A stretch of DNA of 64,000 nucleotides from Candidatus Methanoperedens sp. (lineage in GTDB: Archaea; Halobacteriota; Methanosarcinia; Methanosarcinales; Methanoperedenaceae). The first letter of the stretch is position 1; every line of letters begins with the position of its first letter. The stretch covers positions 1-64,000 of the forward strand of contig VEPM01000015.1 of the NCBI GenBank assembly GCA_012026795.1, read 5' to 3'. This document shows, piece after piece, positions 7,002-16,111 of this stretch. The position numbers were made by a program, and so were the translations under genes. A model generated the notes under the pieces. It saw only the letters and a program-made list of their open reading frames with translations. It searched no databases and was not told the origin of the DNA.

Positions 7002-7422
7002 GTAAAAATACACTAAAGCCTAATGCATATATTGCATGTCTGAGATCTTTTGCTTTGGAGTTTGCAGCCATCCTTAAGGTATTTTCCGATACTGCTATAG
7101 TATCAATTATACCTTTTAACTGGTGTTCTTTTTCCCTATTTTTTATATCATTAACTAAATTACTGGTTGAAACTGCTTCGGTATATCTCGTTTTTATTGT
7201 AAAAACGCAAAATAAAATAGTGACCAAAAAAGAAAGAGCGGTCAATAAAAAAATAATTGTACTTATTTTTCCAGAATCTGCCGATTTCATAAGGAAAGTG
7301 ATCAAAATGCCAGTAATTGTTATTATTCCTAGGACCTTAGTATCAATATCCTTGAAGCGATTAGCCTCACTTTCCAAATTTTTACAAGCAACTATTAGCA
7401 AAGCATCTTCAAAATCCTTCAT
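6964..7422 (-). CDS. Membrane protein, possible Pycsar/SLATT-type effector
   Basis: A 152-residue protein with hydrophobic segments near residues 31-47, 56-75 and 132-150. A soluble helical part (about 80-128) separates the second and third. The start (ESEANRFKDIDTKVLGIITITGIL) and the late segment (NSKAKDLRHAIYALGFSVFLL) resemble the membrane modules of Pycsar TM and SLATT-type defence effectors, which open pores after a nucleotide signal. No cyclase gene is adjacent, so a defence role is only a possibility. The gene lies beside a Tn3-derived element. Confidence 0.45.
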   Translation of the reverse strand: MKDFEDALLIVACKNLESEANRFKDIDTKVLGIITITGILITFLMKSADSGKISTIIFLLTALSFLVTILFCVFTIKTRYTEAVSTSNLVNDIKNREKEHQLKGIIDTIAVSENTLRMAANSKAKDLRHAIYALGFSVFLLILYSLSVFFHF

Positions 7423-7460
7423 AACAATTTAATTAACATTTAGAGTAATAAATCTTTGTA

Positions 7461-7500
7461 AGGGTATCGCCACGATTCGTCCGTAAAGTACCAATAAGAC
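7461..7500 (+). repeat. Left terminal inverted repeat
   Basis: Left end of the Tn3-derived element; pairs with 7906-7945. The shared core is acgattcgt, then gtaaagt, then ataagac. Confidence 0.8.
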
Positions 7501-7513
7501 ATTAATTAAATAA

Positions 7514-7762
7514 TTATCTCACCATATCTTTATTGAGCTTATATTCCTCATATAAAATAACATTACTCCATGCAATTGGACTAATGTGAGAAAGCAGCAT
7601 AATATCAATACCAACTTGATAAGCAAATCCCAGTTTGTTCTGCATTCCTCTATTTTCATTGACCCTTTTGATATCACTATCAGACAATTTTGCAACTTGA
7701 GCTAACTGTTCCTGTGTAAAACGTGGTTTGTTCATAGGAAAGTCGTGTAGTACCAAACCCAT
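7514..7762 (-). pseudogene. Tn3 transposase with large internal deletion
   Basis: An 82-codon frame. Residues 10-50 (MNKPRFTQEQLAQVAKLSDSD, then RGMQNKLGFAYQVG) match the DUF4158 N-terminal DNA-binding region of Tn3-family TnpA. The rest (LSHISPIAWSNVILY.EYKL) matches the extreme C-terminus of the same protein. The ~900 residues between, with the catalytic DDE core, are missing. It is non-functional but perhaps still end-binding. It lies inside the inverted repeats. Confidence 0.75.
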
Positions 7763-7905
7763 TAAAAAAAGCAGTGGTTACGAGTTTGAGGCGGAAATCA
7801 CTCAAGACAGAACAAAAATAGGGAAGATCGCTAAGCTTAGCTGCAATTTATTGCTTGGTGAATACAAGCTCAATAATAATATCATATGATAATTATTTAA
7901 TTACT

Positions 7906-7945
7906 GTCTTATGGACACTTTACAGACGAATCGTAGTGGTACTCT
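7906..7945 (-). repeat. Right terminal inverted repeat
   Basis: Right end of the Tn3-derived element. Its reverse complement begins agagtaccactacgattcgt and ends ccataagac, aligning without gaps to the left repeat. Confidence 0.8.
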
Positions 7946-8247
7946 TAATATCTATATTTTTAGATCCATAAATTACTCAACAACATTTTCATAACTAACT
8001 GCATATAAGGCTAAATTAGATGCAAAATACTTTCTTTATTCTTTTACAATGAACCCATTCCGCGGAAGAAGGGATTTTCAAATACTTCGTCTATGAAAAT
8101 AAGTTACATATTTAAAAACCTATGAATAATATATAATTTATATTTATACTCTCTGGATTTTTATAAGTAATAAGAATTTCGTCTGTTTTATTACCAGATA
8201 TTAACATCAGATTACTCTCTCCAGGCACTTCTTCGCCTCACTTCCCG

Positions 8248-8260
8248 ATATATTAATAAT
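8248..8260 (+). promoter_or_regulatory. TATA box for aspS
   Basis: gatatattaataa lies about 37 bases before the aspS ATG, the spacing expected for a transcript with a very short leader. There is no Shine-Dalgarno match before the ATG, consistent with near-leaderless initiation. The rest of 7946-8247 is AT-rich and shows no gene. Confidence 0.5.
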
Positions 8261-8290
8261 CCTCCTGCTCATTAAAGCCCCCTGATACCA

Positions 8291-9589
8291 ATGATAAGAA
8301 CTCATTACTCAAACCAGATAACCCCGGAAATGAACGCAAACACAGTCACCGTTTGCGGATGGGCGCATGAGATACGCGATCTTGGCGGGATTATGTTCCT
8401 TGTTGTGAGGGACAGGGAAGGACTTATACAGGTCACGCTTTTTAAGAAAGCTATTGATAAGGATGTGCTTGAGATCGTTAAAGGCATAAGCCGCGAATCG
8501 GTCGTTTGTGTTACTGGAACTGTCAAGAAAGAGGCAAAAGCGCCAAATGGCTATGAAATAGTCCCGACAGCCGTTACTGTACTTGGAAAAGCCGAATCAC
8601 CGCTGCCTATGGATACTACAGGCAAAGTGGAGGCAGATCTTGATACCCGCCTGGATGTGCGCTTTATGGACGTGCGCCGCCTCAGGACAACATCTATATT
8701 CCGCCTTCGCAACCTTCTTCTGAAAAGTATCCGCGAATATCTTGACAGGGAAGGTTTTGTGGAGATCACAACCCCAAAAGTAGTAGCTACAGCCACTGAA
8801 GGAGGAACAGCGCTTTTCCCGATCACTTATTTTGAACGCGAGGCATTCCTTAACCAGAGCCCGCAATTATTCAAGCAGCTTATGATGTCTGGAGGACTTG
8901 ACCGCGTTTATGAGATAGGCCCGATTTTCCGGGCAGAGGAACATGATACAAGAAAACACCTGAATGAAGCTACATCTATTGATATTGAAGCAAGTTTTGT
9001 TGACAACGAAGATGTAATGGTGATACTTGAGAACCTCGTAAATTATGTTTACAAATACATTGCGGAAAATGGCCAGGTCTATTTGAAAAACCTGGGAGTT
9101 GAAATAAAAATACCGCAGCTTCCTTTTAAACGGATAACCTATACTGAAGCCGTTAAGATCGCAAAAGACAATGGCGAACAGATCGAATGGGGCGACGACC
9201 TTTCCACTGAATCCGAACACTCAATAGGAAAAACGATCGGTGAGCATTATTTCATCACTGACTGGCCTTCTAAGATCAAACCATTCTATGCTTTGCCGTA
9301 TGAAGATAAACCCGAATTATGCAGGGCATTTGATATGATGCATCCGCGCATGGAGTTATCCTCAGGGGCGCAGCGCGTTCATGATCCTGGATTATTACGT
9401 GAACGGATTACTGCCCAGGGACTTAATGCCGATGGTTTTGATTTCTACCTCAAGGCTTTCAAATACGGCATGCCGCCCCATTCCGGCTGGGGAGTCGGGG
9501 CAGAACGCCTGCTAATGACAATGCTGGGGATTGAAAATATACGCGAAGTCGTATTATTCCCGCGGGACAGAAGGCGTTTATCTCCATAA
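8291..9589 (+). CDS. aspS: Aspartyl-tRNA synthetase (archaeal type)
   Basis: A 432-residue class IIb aminoacyl-tRNA synthetase, the usual length for the archaeal/eukaryal AspRS group. An N-terminal OB-fold anticodon-binding domain (about 1-100, [13 protein letters not shown]...[13 protein letters not shown]) is followed by the catalytic domain. Motif 2 is [14 protein letters not shown] (about 215-228) and motif 3 is [12 protein letters not shown] near the end. It charges tRNA-Asp in the cytoplasm. Archaeal enzymes may also charge tRNA-Asn when AsnRS is absent; that cannot be judged here. It is followed after 95 bases by the coiled-coil/smc unit. Confidence 0.95.
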   Translation: MIRTHYSNQITPEMNANTVTVCGWAHEIRDLGGIMFLVVRDREGLIQVTLFKKAIDKDVLEIVKGISRESVVCVTGTVKKEAKAPNGYEIVPTAVTVLGKAESPLPMDTTGKVEADLDTRLDVRFMDVRRLRTTSIFRLRNLLLKSIREYLDREGFVEITTPKVVATATEGGTALFPITYFEREAFLNQSPQLFKQLMMSGGLDRVYEIGPIFRAEEHDTRKHLNEATSIDIEASFVDNEDVMVILENLVNYVYKYIAENGQVYLKNLGVEIKIPQLPFKRITYTEAVKIAKDNGEQIEWGDDLSTESEHSIGKTIGEHYFITDWPSKIKPFYALPYEDKPELCRAFDMMHPRMELSSGAQRVHDPGLLRERITAQGLNADGFDFYLKAFKYGMPPHSGWGVGAERLLMTMLGIENIREVVLFPRDRRRLSP

Positions 9590-9684
9590 ATTATTTAACT
9601 TAAAAGTATGTTTATAATGCGAAGAGTCAAGATTTACCAAAAACTATTTGACCATTTTGACCGTTAAGAGAAAGAGGGATTAAG

Positions 9685-10371
9685 ATGAGCACTGAAAGGG
9701 ATATCATAATAGAGAGGCTTGAACAAAAACTGGCTGCCAGGGATAAAGAGTTCACACAAATGCAGGAAGCATTGCGGGAGTCCATTGTCATTGAAATGGA
9801 AAAACGTTTTACTGATAAAATAAAGCTCCGGGAATCGACACTTGAAGACCTGAGGACAAAATTTGGCGAAAAGATCAATGAGATAATCCAGATGAATAAA
9901 TCCCTGCGGGATTCGGTCATGGAGAAAAAAAGCACTGAAACAAGCACACTGCGTAACTATGAGACCCGTATGGAACGAATGGAACGCAGGCTCATCGAGC
10001 TTAATAGCGCTTATGATGGTGTCATGAAAGAGCTTCTTGACCAGAAATCAATAATCCAGGAATTAAGACCTCCCAAACCGGAGGTAAGGGTAAGACAGGA
10101 GGCCAGGCCAAAAGAAGAAACAAAACGTAAAGAAGAGGCAAAGCCTGCTGAAAAGGAAAGGCCAAAGACCCAATATATCATAGCAGATAATTATGTTCCC
10201 AGGGAAAAAAGAAAACAAGCACCAATAATTGAAGCTGACGAAAAGCCAATTGATGCTGATGAAAAGGCAAGAGAACAGCAGAAAGAACAATTTAAGAAAC
10301 CGGCATCAAAGAAAAGTGAAAAGATAATGGAAGGAGTGGAAATAAGCGAGACCTTGAGAAGAGGTAAATAG
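9685..10371 (+). CDS. Coiled-coil protein coupled to smc
   Basis: A 228-residue protein. Residues 1-125 form a long charged coiled coil (IIIERLEQKLAARDKEF onward). Residues 125-175 are a K/E/P-rich linker, and the end contains EGVEISETLRRGK. A GAGGGAT lies upstream of the ATG. Its TAG overlaps the GTG start of smc by one base, so the two are very likely co-translated and may act together in chromosome organisation. No enzymatic motif is visible and I know of no assigned function. The tandem tttgacc repeats at about 9647-9662 upstream could be regulatory. Confidence 0.75.
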   Translation: MSTERDIIIERLEQKLAARDKEFTQMQEALRESIVIEMEKRFTDKIKLRESTLEDLRTKFGEKINEIIQMNKSLRDSVMEKKSTETSTLRNYETRMERMERRLIELNSAYDGVMKELLDQKSIIQELRPPKPEVRVRQEARPKEETKRKEEAKPAEKERPKTQYIIADNYVPREKRKQAPIIEADEKPIDADEKAREQQKEQFKKPASKKSEKIMEGVEISETLRRGK

Positions 10372-13300
10372 TGCATATCAAAGAGATAGAGCTTCAAAAT
10401 TTCAAATCCTTTGGAAAAAAAGTAAAAATACCTTTCTTTGATGATTTCACGACCATTTCCGGCCCGAACGGAAGTGGTAAATCAAATATAGTCGATAGTA
10501 TCCTGTTCTGTCTTGGCCTCTCAAATTCCAGGGTTTTGCGGGCTGAGAAACTTACAGATCTTATATTTAATGGTGATACAAAAGTAAAAAGGGATTTTGC
10601 CCAGGTCACTATCCGTTTTGACAATACCGACAGGGAAATGCCTGTGGATTCAGACATTATCGAAATAACCCGCAAGATTAGACGCACGGAATCAGGTTAT
10701 TACAGTTATTATTATTTCAATGAAAAAGCAGTAAGCTTAAATGATATCCATAATTACCTTTCAAAAGCAAAGATAACGCCGGAATGTTATAATGTGGTCA
10801 TGCAGGGAGATGTCACAGCTATAATCGAAATGACCCAGACTGAGCGGCGAAAAATCATAGATGAGATAGCAGGCGTTGCTGAGTTCGATGAGAAAAAAGA
10901 CCAGGCTCTGAATGAACTGGATATCGTCCGTGAGAGAATTGAACGGGTGGACATCATTCTTGCTGAAGTCGATGACCAGATGAGTAAACTAAGGCAGGAA
11001 CGCGACCAGGCTTTAAAATACCAGTCGCTTCGTGATGAAAAAAGAAAATATGAAGGTTATATTCTTCTTGCAAGGCAAAAAGATGCGAAAAAGGAACTGG
11101 AAAGACTTGGCGGGGAATTGCAGGATAAAGAGACAAAAAAAATAGATGTCATAAAACAGATTGAAGATCGCAAAAAGGAGCTTCTTGATATCGAAGAAAA
11201 TCTTTCAACATTAAATTCTCTAATAGTCCAGAAAGGCGAGAACGAACAGATAACCCTCAGGAAAGAGATCGAAACAATAAGGGGTGAAATATCCCGCTGC
11301 ATGAGCGCGATCGAACTTGCGGAAAATGAGATAAATGATATCGACTCCCGGAAAAGGAAAGCTTTCCTTGATGTAGATGTTGTCCAGGGTAATATAAAGG
11401 AATTTGATGCCAGACTGAAAGAAGAGACCCAGCGCAATGAAACCATTAAAGGAGAAATCAGCAATAAAAATACACAACTTCTTATTTTAAAGAGCAAGAT
11501 ATCGGAAGTTGATGCAAAGTTTGTTGAGATCCGCGACAGGCTAACAGCCGCAAAACTTGGTCTTGAGACCCTGAAGAATGAAAAAAATGAACTGATGCGG
11601 GAAGAAGACCGCCTGCTTGATTCTGCGCGCAGGAAGTCATCAGAAAGCAGGGACAGGGAGCTTGAGATTGAGGATGCCGTATCCAAGATGAAGTCTGCTG
11701 GTCTTGATGCTACAAATGCAAAGGCGGGAATCGAAGAAATAAGTGGCAAGAAACGCGAGCTTTCGCGCGACCTGATCGATCTTGAGAAAAACAGGGTGCA
11801 GATAAAAAGTGTGATTTCAGACATTGAAAATACCCTCAGGACGTTCCACCAGGAGTATGCAAAATCAGAGGCAAGGATCAGGGCTGCTGCTGAGATCAGT
11901 TACAGCGGGCCTGTTGATGCAATCCTGAGCGCCCGGAAGAACAGGGAATTGCCGGGTATTTATGGCACAATAGCAGAACTTGGCAAAGTGGATAAGAAAT
12001 ATTCTGTTGCCCTTGAGATAGCAGCAGGCGCGCGTTTACAATCCGTTGTGGTTGATTCTGATGAAGATGCCGCCCGGGCGATCAATTACCTGAAAGAACG
12101 GCGCCTTGGCAGGGTGACATTCCTTCCCCTTAACAAGATGGAAGTAGCGCAAAAAATGTCAAAAACAGAAAAAGAAGGCATTATCGATTATGCTATCAAC
12201 CTCGTGAATTATGATGCAAAGTTTGACCCCGCGTTCTGGTATGTATTCCGGGATACCCTTGTTTCGGAAAATCTCACGACTGCAAGGCGGCTTATGGGAA
12301 ATAAGCGGTTGGTGACTCTTGATGGTGAACTCCTGGAAAAAGGCGGGGCAATGACAGGCGGTTCGATAAAATCAAGGCTCTCGTTTGCAAGCGGTGAAGA
12401 AGACAATATCAAGAAAATCGCAGAGCAGATATCAGAATACGAAGGCAGGCGAAAATCCGCTGTAAAGAAACTTGAAACACTGGAAGAACATCTTTCAGGG
12501 ATCAGGTCAGAATCTGCTGGTTTTGATAATGAGGTCACAAGGTTAAAGATGCAATTAGCTGAAATCGAGGGACGCGGCACCCGTTTAACTGAAGTGATCG
12601 AAACGAGGAACAGGGAACTTAAGGAGATCGAAGCTGCCCGCATAAAGATCAAAAGTGATATGGATAATGTGGAAAGCCAGAAACGAGAGAAAGATGCAGC
12701 GATCAATACGATACTTGAAGAAATTGGTAAGATCGAATTGTTGCTAAAAGGTTCTGAGGTTCCTGAACTTAACAACAGGGCAACACAGGTCGAAGAGGAG
12801 ATCCAGAGGCTTGAGAGCAGGATCAGGGATATTGAAGCAGGGATCAATGCAGTAACACTTGAGCGTAAATATGCACAGACAAAGATCGATGAGACCCGTC
12901 AGAGGCTTCTGGAACTTGATACAAAGAAAGAAGAACACCGCTTGAAGGTCAATGGCTTGAAGGAAAACATCAAGTCTTTTGAATCAGACCTGGATCTTAA
13001 GAGATCAAGGGAAAAAGAATTGGGCGGGGAACTCCTGGAGCTTCAGGATAAAAGGGCGCTGGTACAGAAAGAACACTTATCCTTGAAGGACAGGCTAATG
13101 GATGCCGAAAGGCTGAAAATCGATATTGACAGGAATTTGCAGGCATTATATTCCACGAAAGACGCATTGACAGAGCAGATTATCAGGCTTGATAATGAAA
13201 TTGCAGGGCTTGGAATAGAACGAAATGAAGAGATACCGTCATCTGAAGCGATCACCCAGAGATTACAGGCGCTTACAAGGGCGATGGAGAAACTTGAACC

Positions 13301-13883
13301 TGTGAATATGAGGGCGATCGATGAGTATAACGAGGTGGAGAACAGGCAAAAAGACCTTAAATCAAGACGTGACATACTGTTCAATGAAAGGGAAGAACTG
13401 TTGATCCGCATTAAGAAATATGAGGAACTCAAGAAAGAATCATTCATGGAGACTTTTAATGGTGTCAATGAGCAATTCAAGCAGGTCTTTGCAGAATTAT
13501 CCGAGGGAACAGGCTCGTTATTCCTTGAAAAACCTGATGAGCCATTCACAGGCGGATTAACAATAAAAGCCCAGCCCTCTGAAAAGACATTACAGCGCCT
13601 TGAAGCCATGTCCGGCGGCGAGAAGAGCCTGACTGCATTATCGCTGCTTTTTGCTATCCAGCAATACAGGCCAGCGCCTTTTTATGCGTTTGATGAGATT
13701 GATATGTTCCTTGATGGCGTAAACGCTGAAAGGGTGGCAAGGCGCATCCAGAAATCCGCAGGCAATGCGCAGTTCATAGTAGTGTCGCTGAGAAAACCAA
13801 TGATAGAGGCAGCCAAACGCACCATCGGGGTTGCGATGCAGGAGAATAACATATCGAGTGTAACGGGGATCAAGTTGAATTGA
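10371..13883 (+). CDS. smc: Chromosome segregation protein SMC
   Basis: An 1170-residue SMC ATPase of normal length. The Walker A loop GPNGSGKSN is at residues 31-39. A first coiled-coil arm follows, then the hinge (about 512-665, starting GPVDAILSARKNRELPG), then the second arm. The ABC signature MSGGEKSLTALSLL is near 1080 and the Walker B region FYAFDEIDMFLDG near 1104. SMC dimers entrap and organise DNA using ATP. Translation starts at GTG, overlapping the stop of the coiled-coil gene by one base. The kleisin gene scpA, often next to smc, is not downstream here; instead there is a broken scrap of smc and a vapBC pair. Confidence 0.97.
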   Translation: MHIKEIELQNFKSFGKKVKIPFFDDFTTISGPNGSGKSNIVDSILFCLGLSNSRVLRAEKLTDLIFNGDTKVKRDFAQVTIRFDNTDREMPVDSDIIEITRKIRRTESGYYSYYYFNEKAVSLNDIHNYLSKAKITPECYNVVMQGDVTAIIEMTQTERRKIIDEIAGVAEFDEKKDQALNELDIVRERIERVDIILAEVDDQMSKLRQERDQALKYQSLRDEKRKYEGYILLARQKDAKKELERLGGELQDKETKKIDVIKQIEDRKKELLDIEENLSTLNSLIVQKGENEQITLRKEIETIRGEISRCMSAIELAENEINDIDSRKRKAFLDVDVVQGNIKEFDARLKEETQRNETIKGEISNKNTQLLILKSKISEVDAKFVEIRDRLTAAKLGLETLKNEKNELMREEDRLLDSARRKSSESRDRELEIEDAVSKMKSAGLDATNAKAGIEEISGKKRELSRDLIDLEKNRVQIKSVISDIENTLRTFHQEYAKSEARIRAAAEISYSGPVDAILSARKNRELPGIYGTIAELGKVDKKYSVALEIAAGARLQSVVVDSDEDAARAINYLKERRLGRVTFLPLNKMEVAQKMSKTEKEGIIDYAINLVNYDAKFDPAFWYVFRDTLVSENLTTARRLMGNKRLVTLDGELLEKGGAMTGGSIKSRLSFASGEEDNIKKIAEQISEYEGRRKSAVKKLETLEEHLSGIRSESAGFDNEVTRLKMQLAEIEGRGTRLTEVIETRNRELKEIEAARIKIKSDMDNVESQKREKDAAINTILEEIGKIELLLKGSEVPELNNRATQVEEEIQRLESRIRDIEAGINAVTLERKYAQTKIDETRQRLLELDTKKEEHRLKVNGLKENIKSFESDLDLKRSREKELGGELLELQDKRALVQKEHLSLKDRLMDAERLKIDIDRNLQALYSTKDALTEQIIRLDNEIAGLGIERNEEIPSSEAITQRLQALTRAMEKLEPVNMRAIDEYNEVENRQKDLKSRRDILFNEREELLIRIKKYEELKKESFMETFNGVNEQFKQVFAELSEGTGSLFLEKPDEPFTGGLTIKAQPSEKTLQRLEAMSGGEKSLTALSLLFAIQQYRPAPFYAFDEIDMFLDGVNAERVARRIQKSAGNAQFIVVSLRKPMIEAAKRTIGVAMQENNISSVTGIKLN

Positions 13884-13936
13884 TATTATAGAATTAATAA
13901 GGTTGCCAGGACCATTCATTGAGAACTCGCTAAAAA

Positions 13937-14020
13937 AATAAAAACCCAGTCATCCGAGAAGACATTACAGCGCCTTTTTACGCATTTGATGAGATCGATA
14001 TGTTCCTGGATGGCGTAAAT
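13937..14020 (+). pseudogene. Fragment of the smc 3' region with a 79-bp deletion
   Basis: The bases follow smc from about 13563 ('ataaaagcccag') through 'gaagacattacagcgcct', then jump to the smc segment starting 'tttttatgcgtttgatgag', ending 'gatggcgtaaa'. In smc the two joined places are each marked by the 9-base repeat cagcgcctt (13593-13601 and 13672-13680), which lie 79 bp apart. The fragment is therefore a diverged duplicate that lost the bases between the repeats. Not functional. Confidence 0.85.
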
Positions 14021-14052
14021 TATAAATACACGTAAGAATACACTTAATTTCA

Positions 14053-14277
14053 ATGTCACATAAAACACTTACAATTTCAGAAGAAGCTTATGAGGCACTG
14101 GCAGATCTCAAAAAAGAAGGGGAGAGCTTTACTGAGCTTATTAAGCGCATTACCCAACCTTTCAGGAAGAAGAAACTGAGCGAATTTGCAGGTATCATAA
14201 AAGATGAAGATTTTGAAAGAGCAGCGCTTGAAATAAGGCACCTGAAGAGTAAAAAATTAAACAAGGTAAAACTATGA
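14053..14277 (+). CDS. vapB: VapB-type antitoxin
   Basis: A 74-residue protein of the archaeal VapB (DUF217) type: a short N-terminal strand and helices (KTLTISEEAYEALADLKKEGESFTELIKR) for DNA binding, then a basic/charged tail that would wrap around the toxin. It partners the PIN gene that follows, sharing the four-base ATGA overlap. A TATA-like taaattataaata at 14016-14028 suggests transcription starts just before the ATG. Confidence 0.85.
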   Translation: MSHKTLTISEEAYEALADLKKEGESFTELIKRITQPFRKKKLSEFAGIIKDEDFERAALEIRHLKSKKLNKVKL

Positions 14278-14657
14278 CCGTTCTGGATACAAATTTTTTA
14301 ATAGATTTACTCAAAGACAAGCCGGGCACTTCAGAAATAGCGGATTCCATAGAGCATCCAAAAACAACAACGATAAATGCATTTGAATTATATTATGGAG
14401 CAAATAGTTCTGCAAGACCGGAAGAAAATATTTCAAAAATCAACTATTTACTAAAATCCATAGTTGTACTCGAATTTGATAAAAATGCTGCTTTGAAAGC
14501 AGGAAATATTCAGGCAAAATTAATGAAACTGGGAAAGCCAATAGACCCTTATGATGTTCTTATAGCAGGTATTGTCATGGCAAATAATGAAGAGATTATG
14601 ACCCGGGATATTAATCATTTCAATCGCATACCAGGTCTTAGATTTAGGTCATGGTAG
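14274..14657 (+). CDS. vapC: VapC PIN-domain toxin
   Basis: A 127-residue PIN ribonuclease. The acidic residues expected in the active site are present: D5 (VLDTNFLIDLL), E38 (NAFELYYG), D94 (DPYDVLIAG) and D112 (MTRDINHF). VapC toxins cleave tRNA or rRNA; the target is not predictable from sequence. Length is typical. It is coupled to vapB by ATGA. The stop is about 55 bases from the stop of the convergent flavoprotein gene. Confidence 0.9.
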   Translation: MTVLDTNFLIDLLKDKPGTSEIADSIEHPKTTTINAFELYYGANSSARPEENISKINYLLKSIVVLEFDKNAALKAGNIQAKLMKLGKPIDPYDVLIAGIVMANNEEIMTRDINHFNRIPGLRFRSW

Positions 14658-14713
14658 TTCCTTTTCCCGAAGCGTCTTCTGCCGCCTGCCCGGGTTCATT
14701 TATTGGCTTGGAA

Positions 14714-15271
14714 TTATTTCTTGCTCTCGATATGTTTTTGCACTATCTCTCTTATTTCATCCGGATTCCTGAGCACAGTTATCCCCCTCATTTTCCGCAG
14801 TTTCTCCACGGCATCAAGATCAATATCCCGCATCGTAAGCGTCAATTTCTTGCCTCCGGGCAGGTCTGTGACAATATCCCCCTTAGTCTGGTCAGCCGGG
14901 AAAATATATACAGGCACTTTTGCTTTCATAGCCTGGGCAGCAGCGTTTGAGAGCAGGGTATCCGATATTCCTGCTGCGATTTTTGCCACTGTATTGGAAG
15001 TGGAGGGTGTGATTATGATAAAATCATACTTCCCGAGCTGCAAATCCCCCACAAGGAAGGGGACATTGGGGGATTTTTCAGAATACGTTCTGGGAAAACT
15101 CGTTTTTAAGTCATTAAAGAGCTTGTACCATTTTACGACCATCTCGCCTGCCTGGGAAAGAAACACCCTGACATCAAGGTCATATTCAAGCGTCAGCTCT
15201 TTCATTATATCGAAGCTTTCTTTGAGATAATCGCCGCAGCCTGTTATTCCCCATGCGATTTTTATAGTCAT
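14714..15271 (-). CDS. Archaeoflavoprotein AfpA / DmrB-like
   Basis: A 185-residue flavodoxin-like protein of the archaeal AfpA/DmrB group within the flavoprotein (UbiX-like) superfamily. It begins KIAWGITGCGDYLKES. FMN-binding signatures are TPSTSNTVAKIAAGISDTL and the later PVYIFPADQ segment. Family members carry FMN. AfpA of Archaeoglobus accepts electrons from ferredoxin, and DmrB in Methanosarcina reduces dihydromethanopterin. Which applies here is not decidable by eye. The gene stands alone with a TATA-like 'aaatatttat' upstream. Confidence 0.8.
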   Translation of the reverse strand: MTIKIAWGITGCGDYLKESFDIMKELTLEYDLDVRVFLSQAGEMVVKWYKLFNDLKTSFPRTYSEKSPNVPFLVGDLQLGKYDFIIITPSTSNTVAKIAAGISDTLLSNAAAQAMKAKVPVYIFPADQTKGDIVTDLPGGKKLTLTMRDIDLDAVEKLRKMRGITVLRNPDEIREIVQKHIESKK

Positions 15272-15296
15272 ATAAATAATAAATATTTAAAGAACC

Positions 15297-15322
15297 GCAG
15301 ATGAACGCAGATGAACGCAGAT
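15297..15322. repeat. Short tandem repeat, 10-bp unit
   Basis: gcagatgaac occurs twice and then partly a third time, between the leftward flavoprotein gene and the end of the cyclophilin gene. Function unknown; possibly a dispersed repeat of this genome. Confidence 0.6.
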
Positions 15323-15351
15323 TTGTTCATCAGGCATCTGCGAAATTAAGG

Positions 15352-15780
15352 TTATTGTATTGTGACTTTTATGATCTTGTCGCCTTTTTTGATGCTTTCG
15401 ACCACGTTCTGGCCTTCTGTTACCTGTCCGAACACAGAATGTTTCCCATCAAGGTGGGGTTGTGGTGCTTCTGTGATAAAGAACTGGCTCCCCCCGGTAT
15501 TCGGACCTGCATTAGCCATAGATACAGCACCTTTTGTGTGTTTTAATTTTGGATGAAATTCATCACGTATCATATACCCCGGACCGCCTGTTCCATCTCC
15601 TTTAGGACACCCGCCCTGAATCATAAAACCGCGTATGACCCTGTGGAACGTAAGCCCGTTATAGAACCCTTTTTGGGCAAGATCTATGAAGTTCTTTGTA
15701 GTGATCGGTGCTTCTGATTCCTTAAGTTCGAATTTTATAATTCCCTTCGTGGTCTCTAAGATTGCAGTTCTGTTTGCCAT
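15352..15780 (-). CDS. Peptidyl-prolyl cis-trans isomerase, cyclophilin type
   Basis: A 142-residue single-domain cyclophilin without a signal peptide, hence cytoplasmic. It catalyses cis-trans isomerisation of proline bonds during folding. The core is clear: [25 protein letters not shown] (catalytic R in FHR), then [19 protein letters not shown], then [14 protein letters not shown]. Length is at the short end for the family but complete. It is the last leftward gene before the cytochrome region. Confidence 0.95.
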   Translation of the reverse strand: MANRTAILETTKGIIKFELKESEAPITTKNFIDLAQKGFYNGLTFHRVIRGFMIQGGCPKGDGTGGPGYMIRDEFHPKLKHTKGAVSMANAGPNTGGSQFFITEAPQPHLDGKHSVFGQVTEGQNVVESIKKGDKIIKVTIQ

Positions 15781-15942
15781 ATTTATCCTTGTAGCTTAGT
15801 GGAGGTCATGGTATAATTGCTTTTTGCCGGGACTGCATATCGGGAAAATTTAAGGTTACCGGAAAGCTGCATAACGTTTTTTCGAAAGATTTAAGTAATA
15901 AAAGAATATTGATAATAATCAATAACTTACGTGAAAAACGGG

Positions 15943-16059
15943 GAAAACGGGATTTAACCAGACAGAGATTATCCGGATTAAGAAAACGGGATTTAACCAG
16001 ACAGGGATTATCCAGATCAGGAAAACGGGGATTGACCAGCAACGGGGAAATCCAAAAAC
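15943..16059 (+). repeat. 39-bp tandem repeat upstream of first giant cytochrome
   Basis: The unit starting gaaaacgggatttaaccaga recurs with exactly 39-bp spacing at 15943, 15982 and 16021; the third copy is diverged. A related single block (gggaaaaacgggattag) lies at 23838-23854 before the second cytochrome gene. Because 39 is a multiple of three the repeat might be coding debris, but no start codon supports that. A regulatory role is possible. Confidence 0.75.
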
Positions 16060-16111
16060 ATGCATGAGCCCATGCAAGACCGATAATAAATTAGTAGAGG
16101 ATAGGATAGGT

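Larger units (their letters stand above)
7461..7945. mobile_element. Tn3-family-derived miniature element (~485 bp)
   Basis: Two ~40-bp inverted repeats bound the element: 7461-7500 starts agggtatcgccacgattcgt and 7906-7945 is its near-complement. About four in five positions match, ending in TAAGAC on the inner side, like Tn3-family ends. Inside is a leftward ORF joining the start and end of a Tn3 transposase. The similarity between ends continues inward for a further ~40 bp. The right end also encodes a GEYKLNNNII tail on the + strand, parallel to EEYKLNKDMV at the left. I see no clear 5-bp target duplication. It cannot move alone. Confidence 0.75.

Noticed and set aside
11057-11824. Long open frame antisense to smc (255 codons)
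   Set aside because: Composition is serine/arginine/phenylalanine-rich, the mirror of a lysine/glutamate-rich coiled coil; no ribosome site or domain. Shadow of smc.
15943-16059. CRISPR array from 39-bp repeats
   Set aside because: Units are directly adjacent without spacers, only about three copies, and no cas genes are near.
16064-16111. Upstream ATG for the first cytochrome
   Set aside because: It would place 16 polar residues before the signal peptide and has no ribosome binding site; the ATG at 16112 has GGATAGG just before it.
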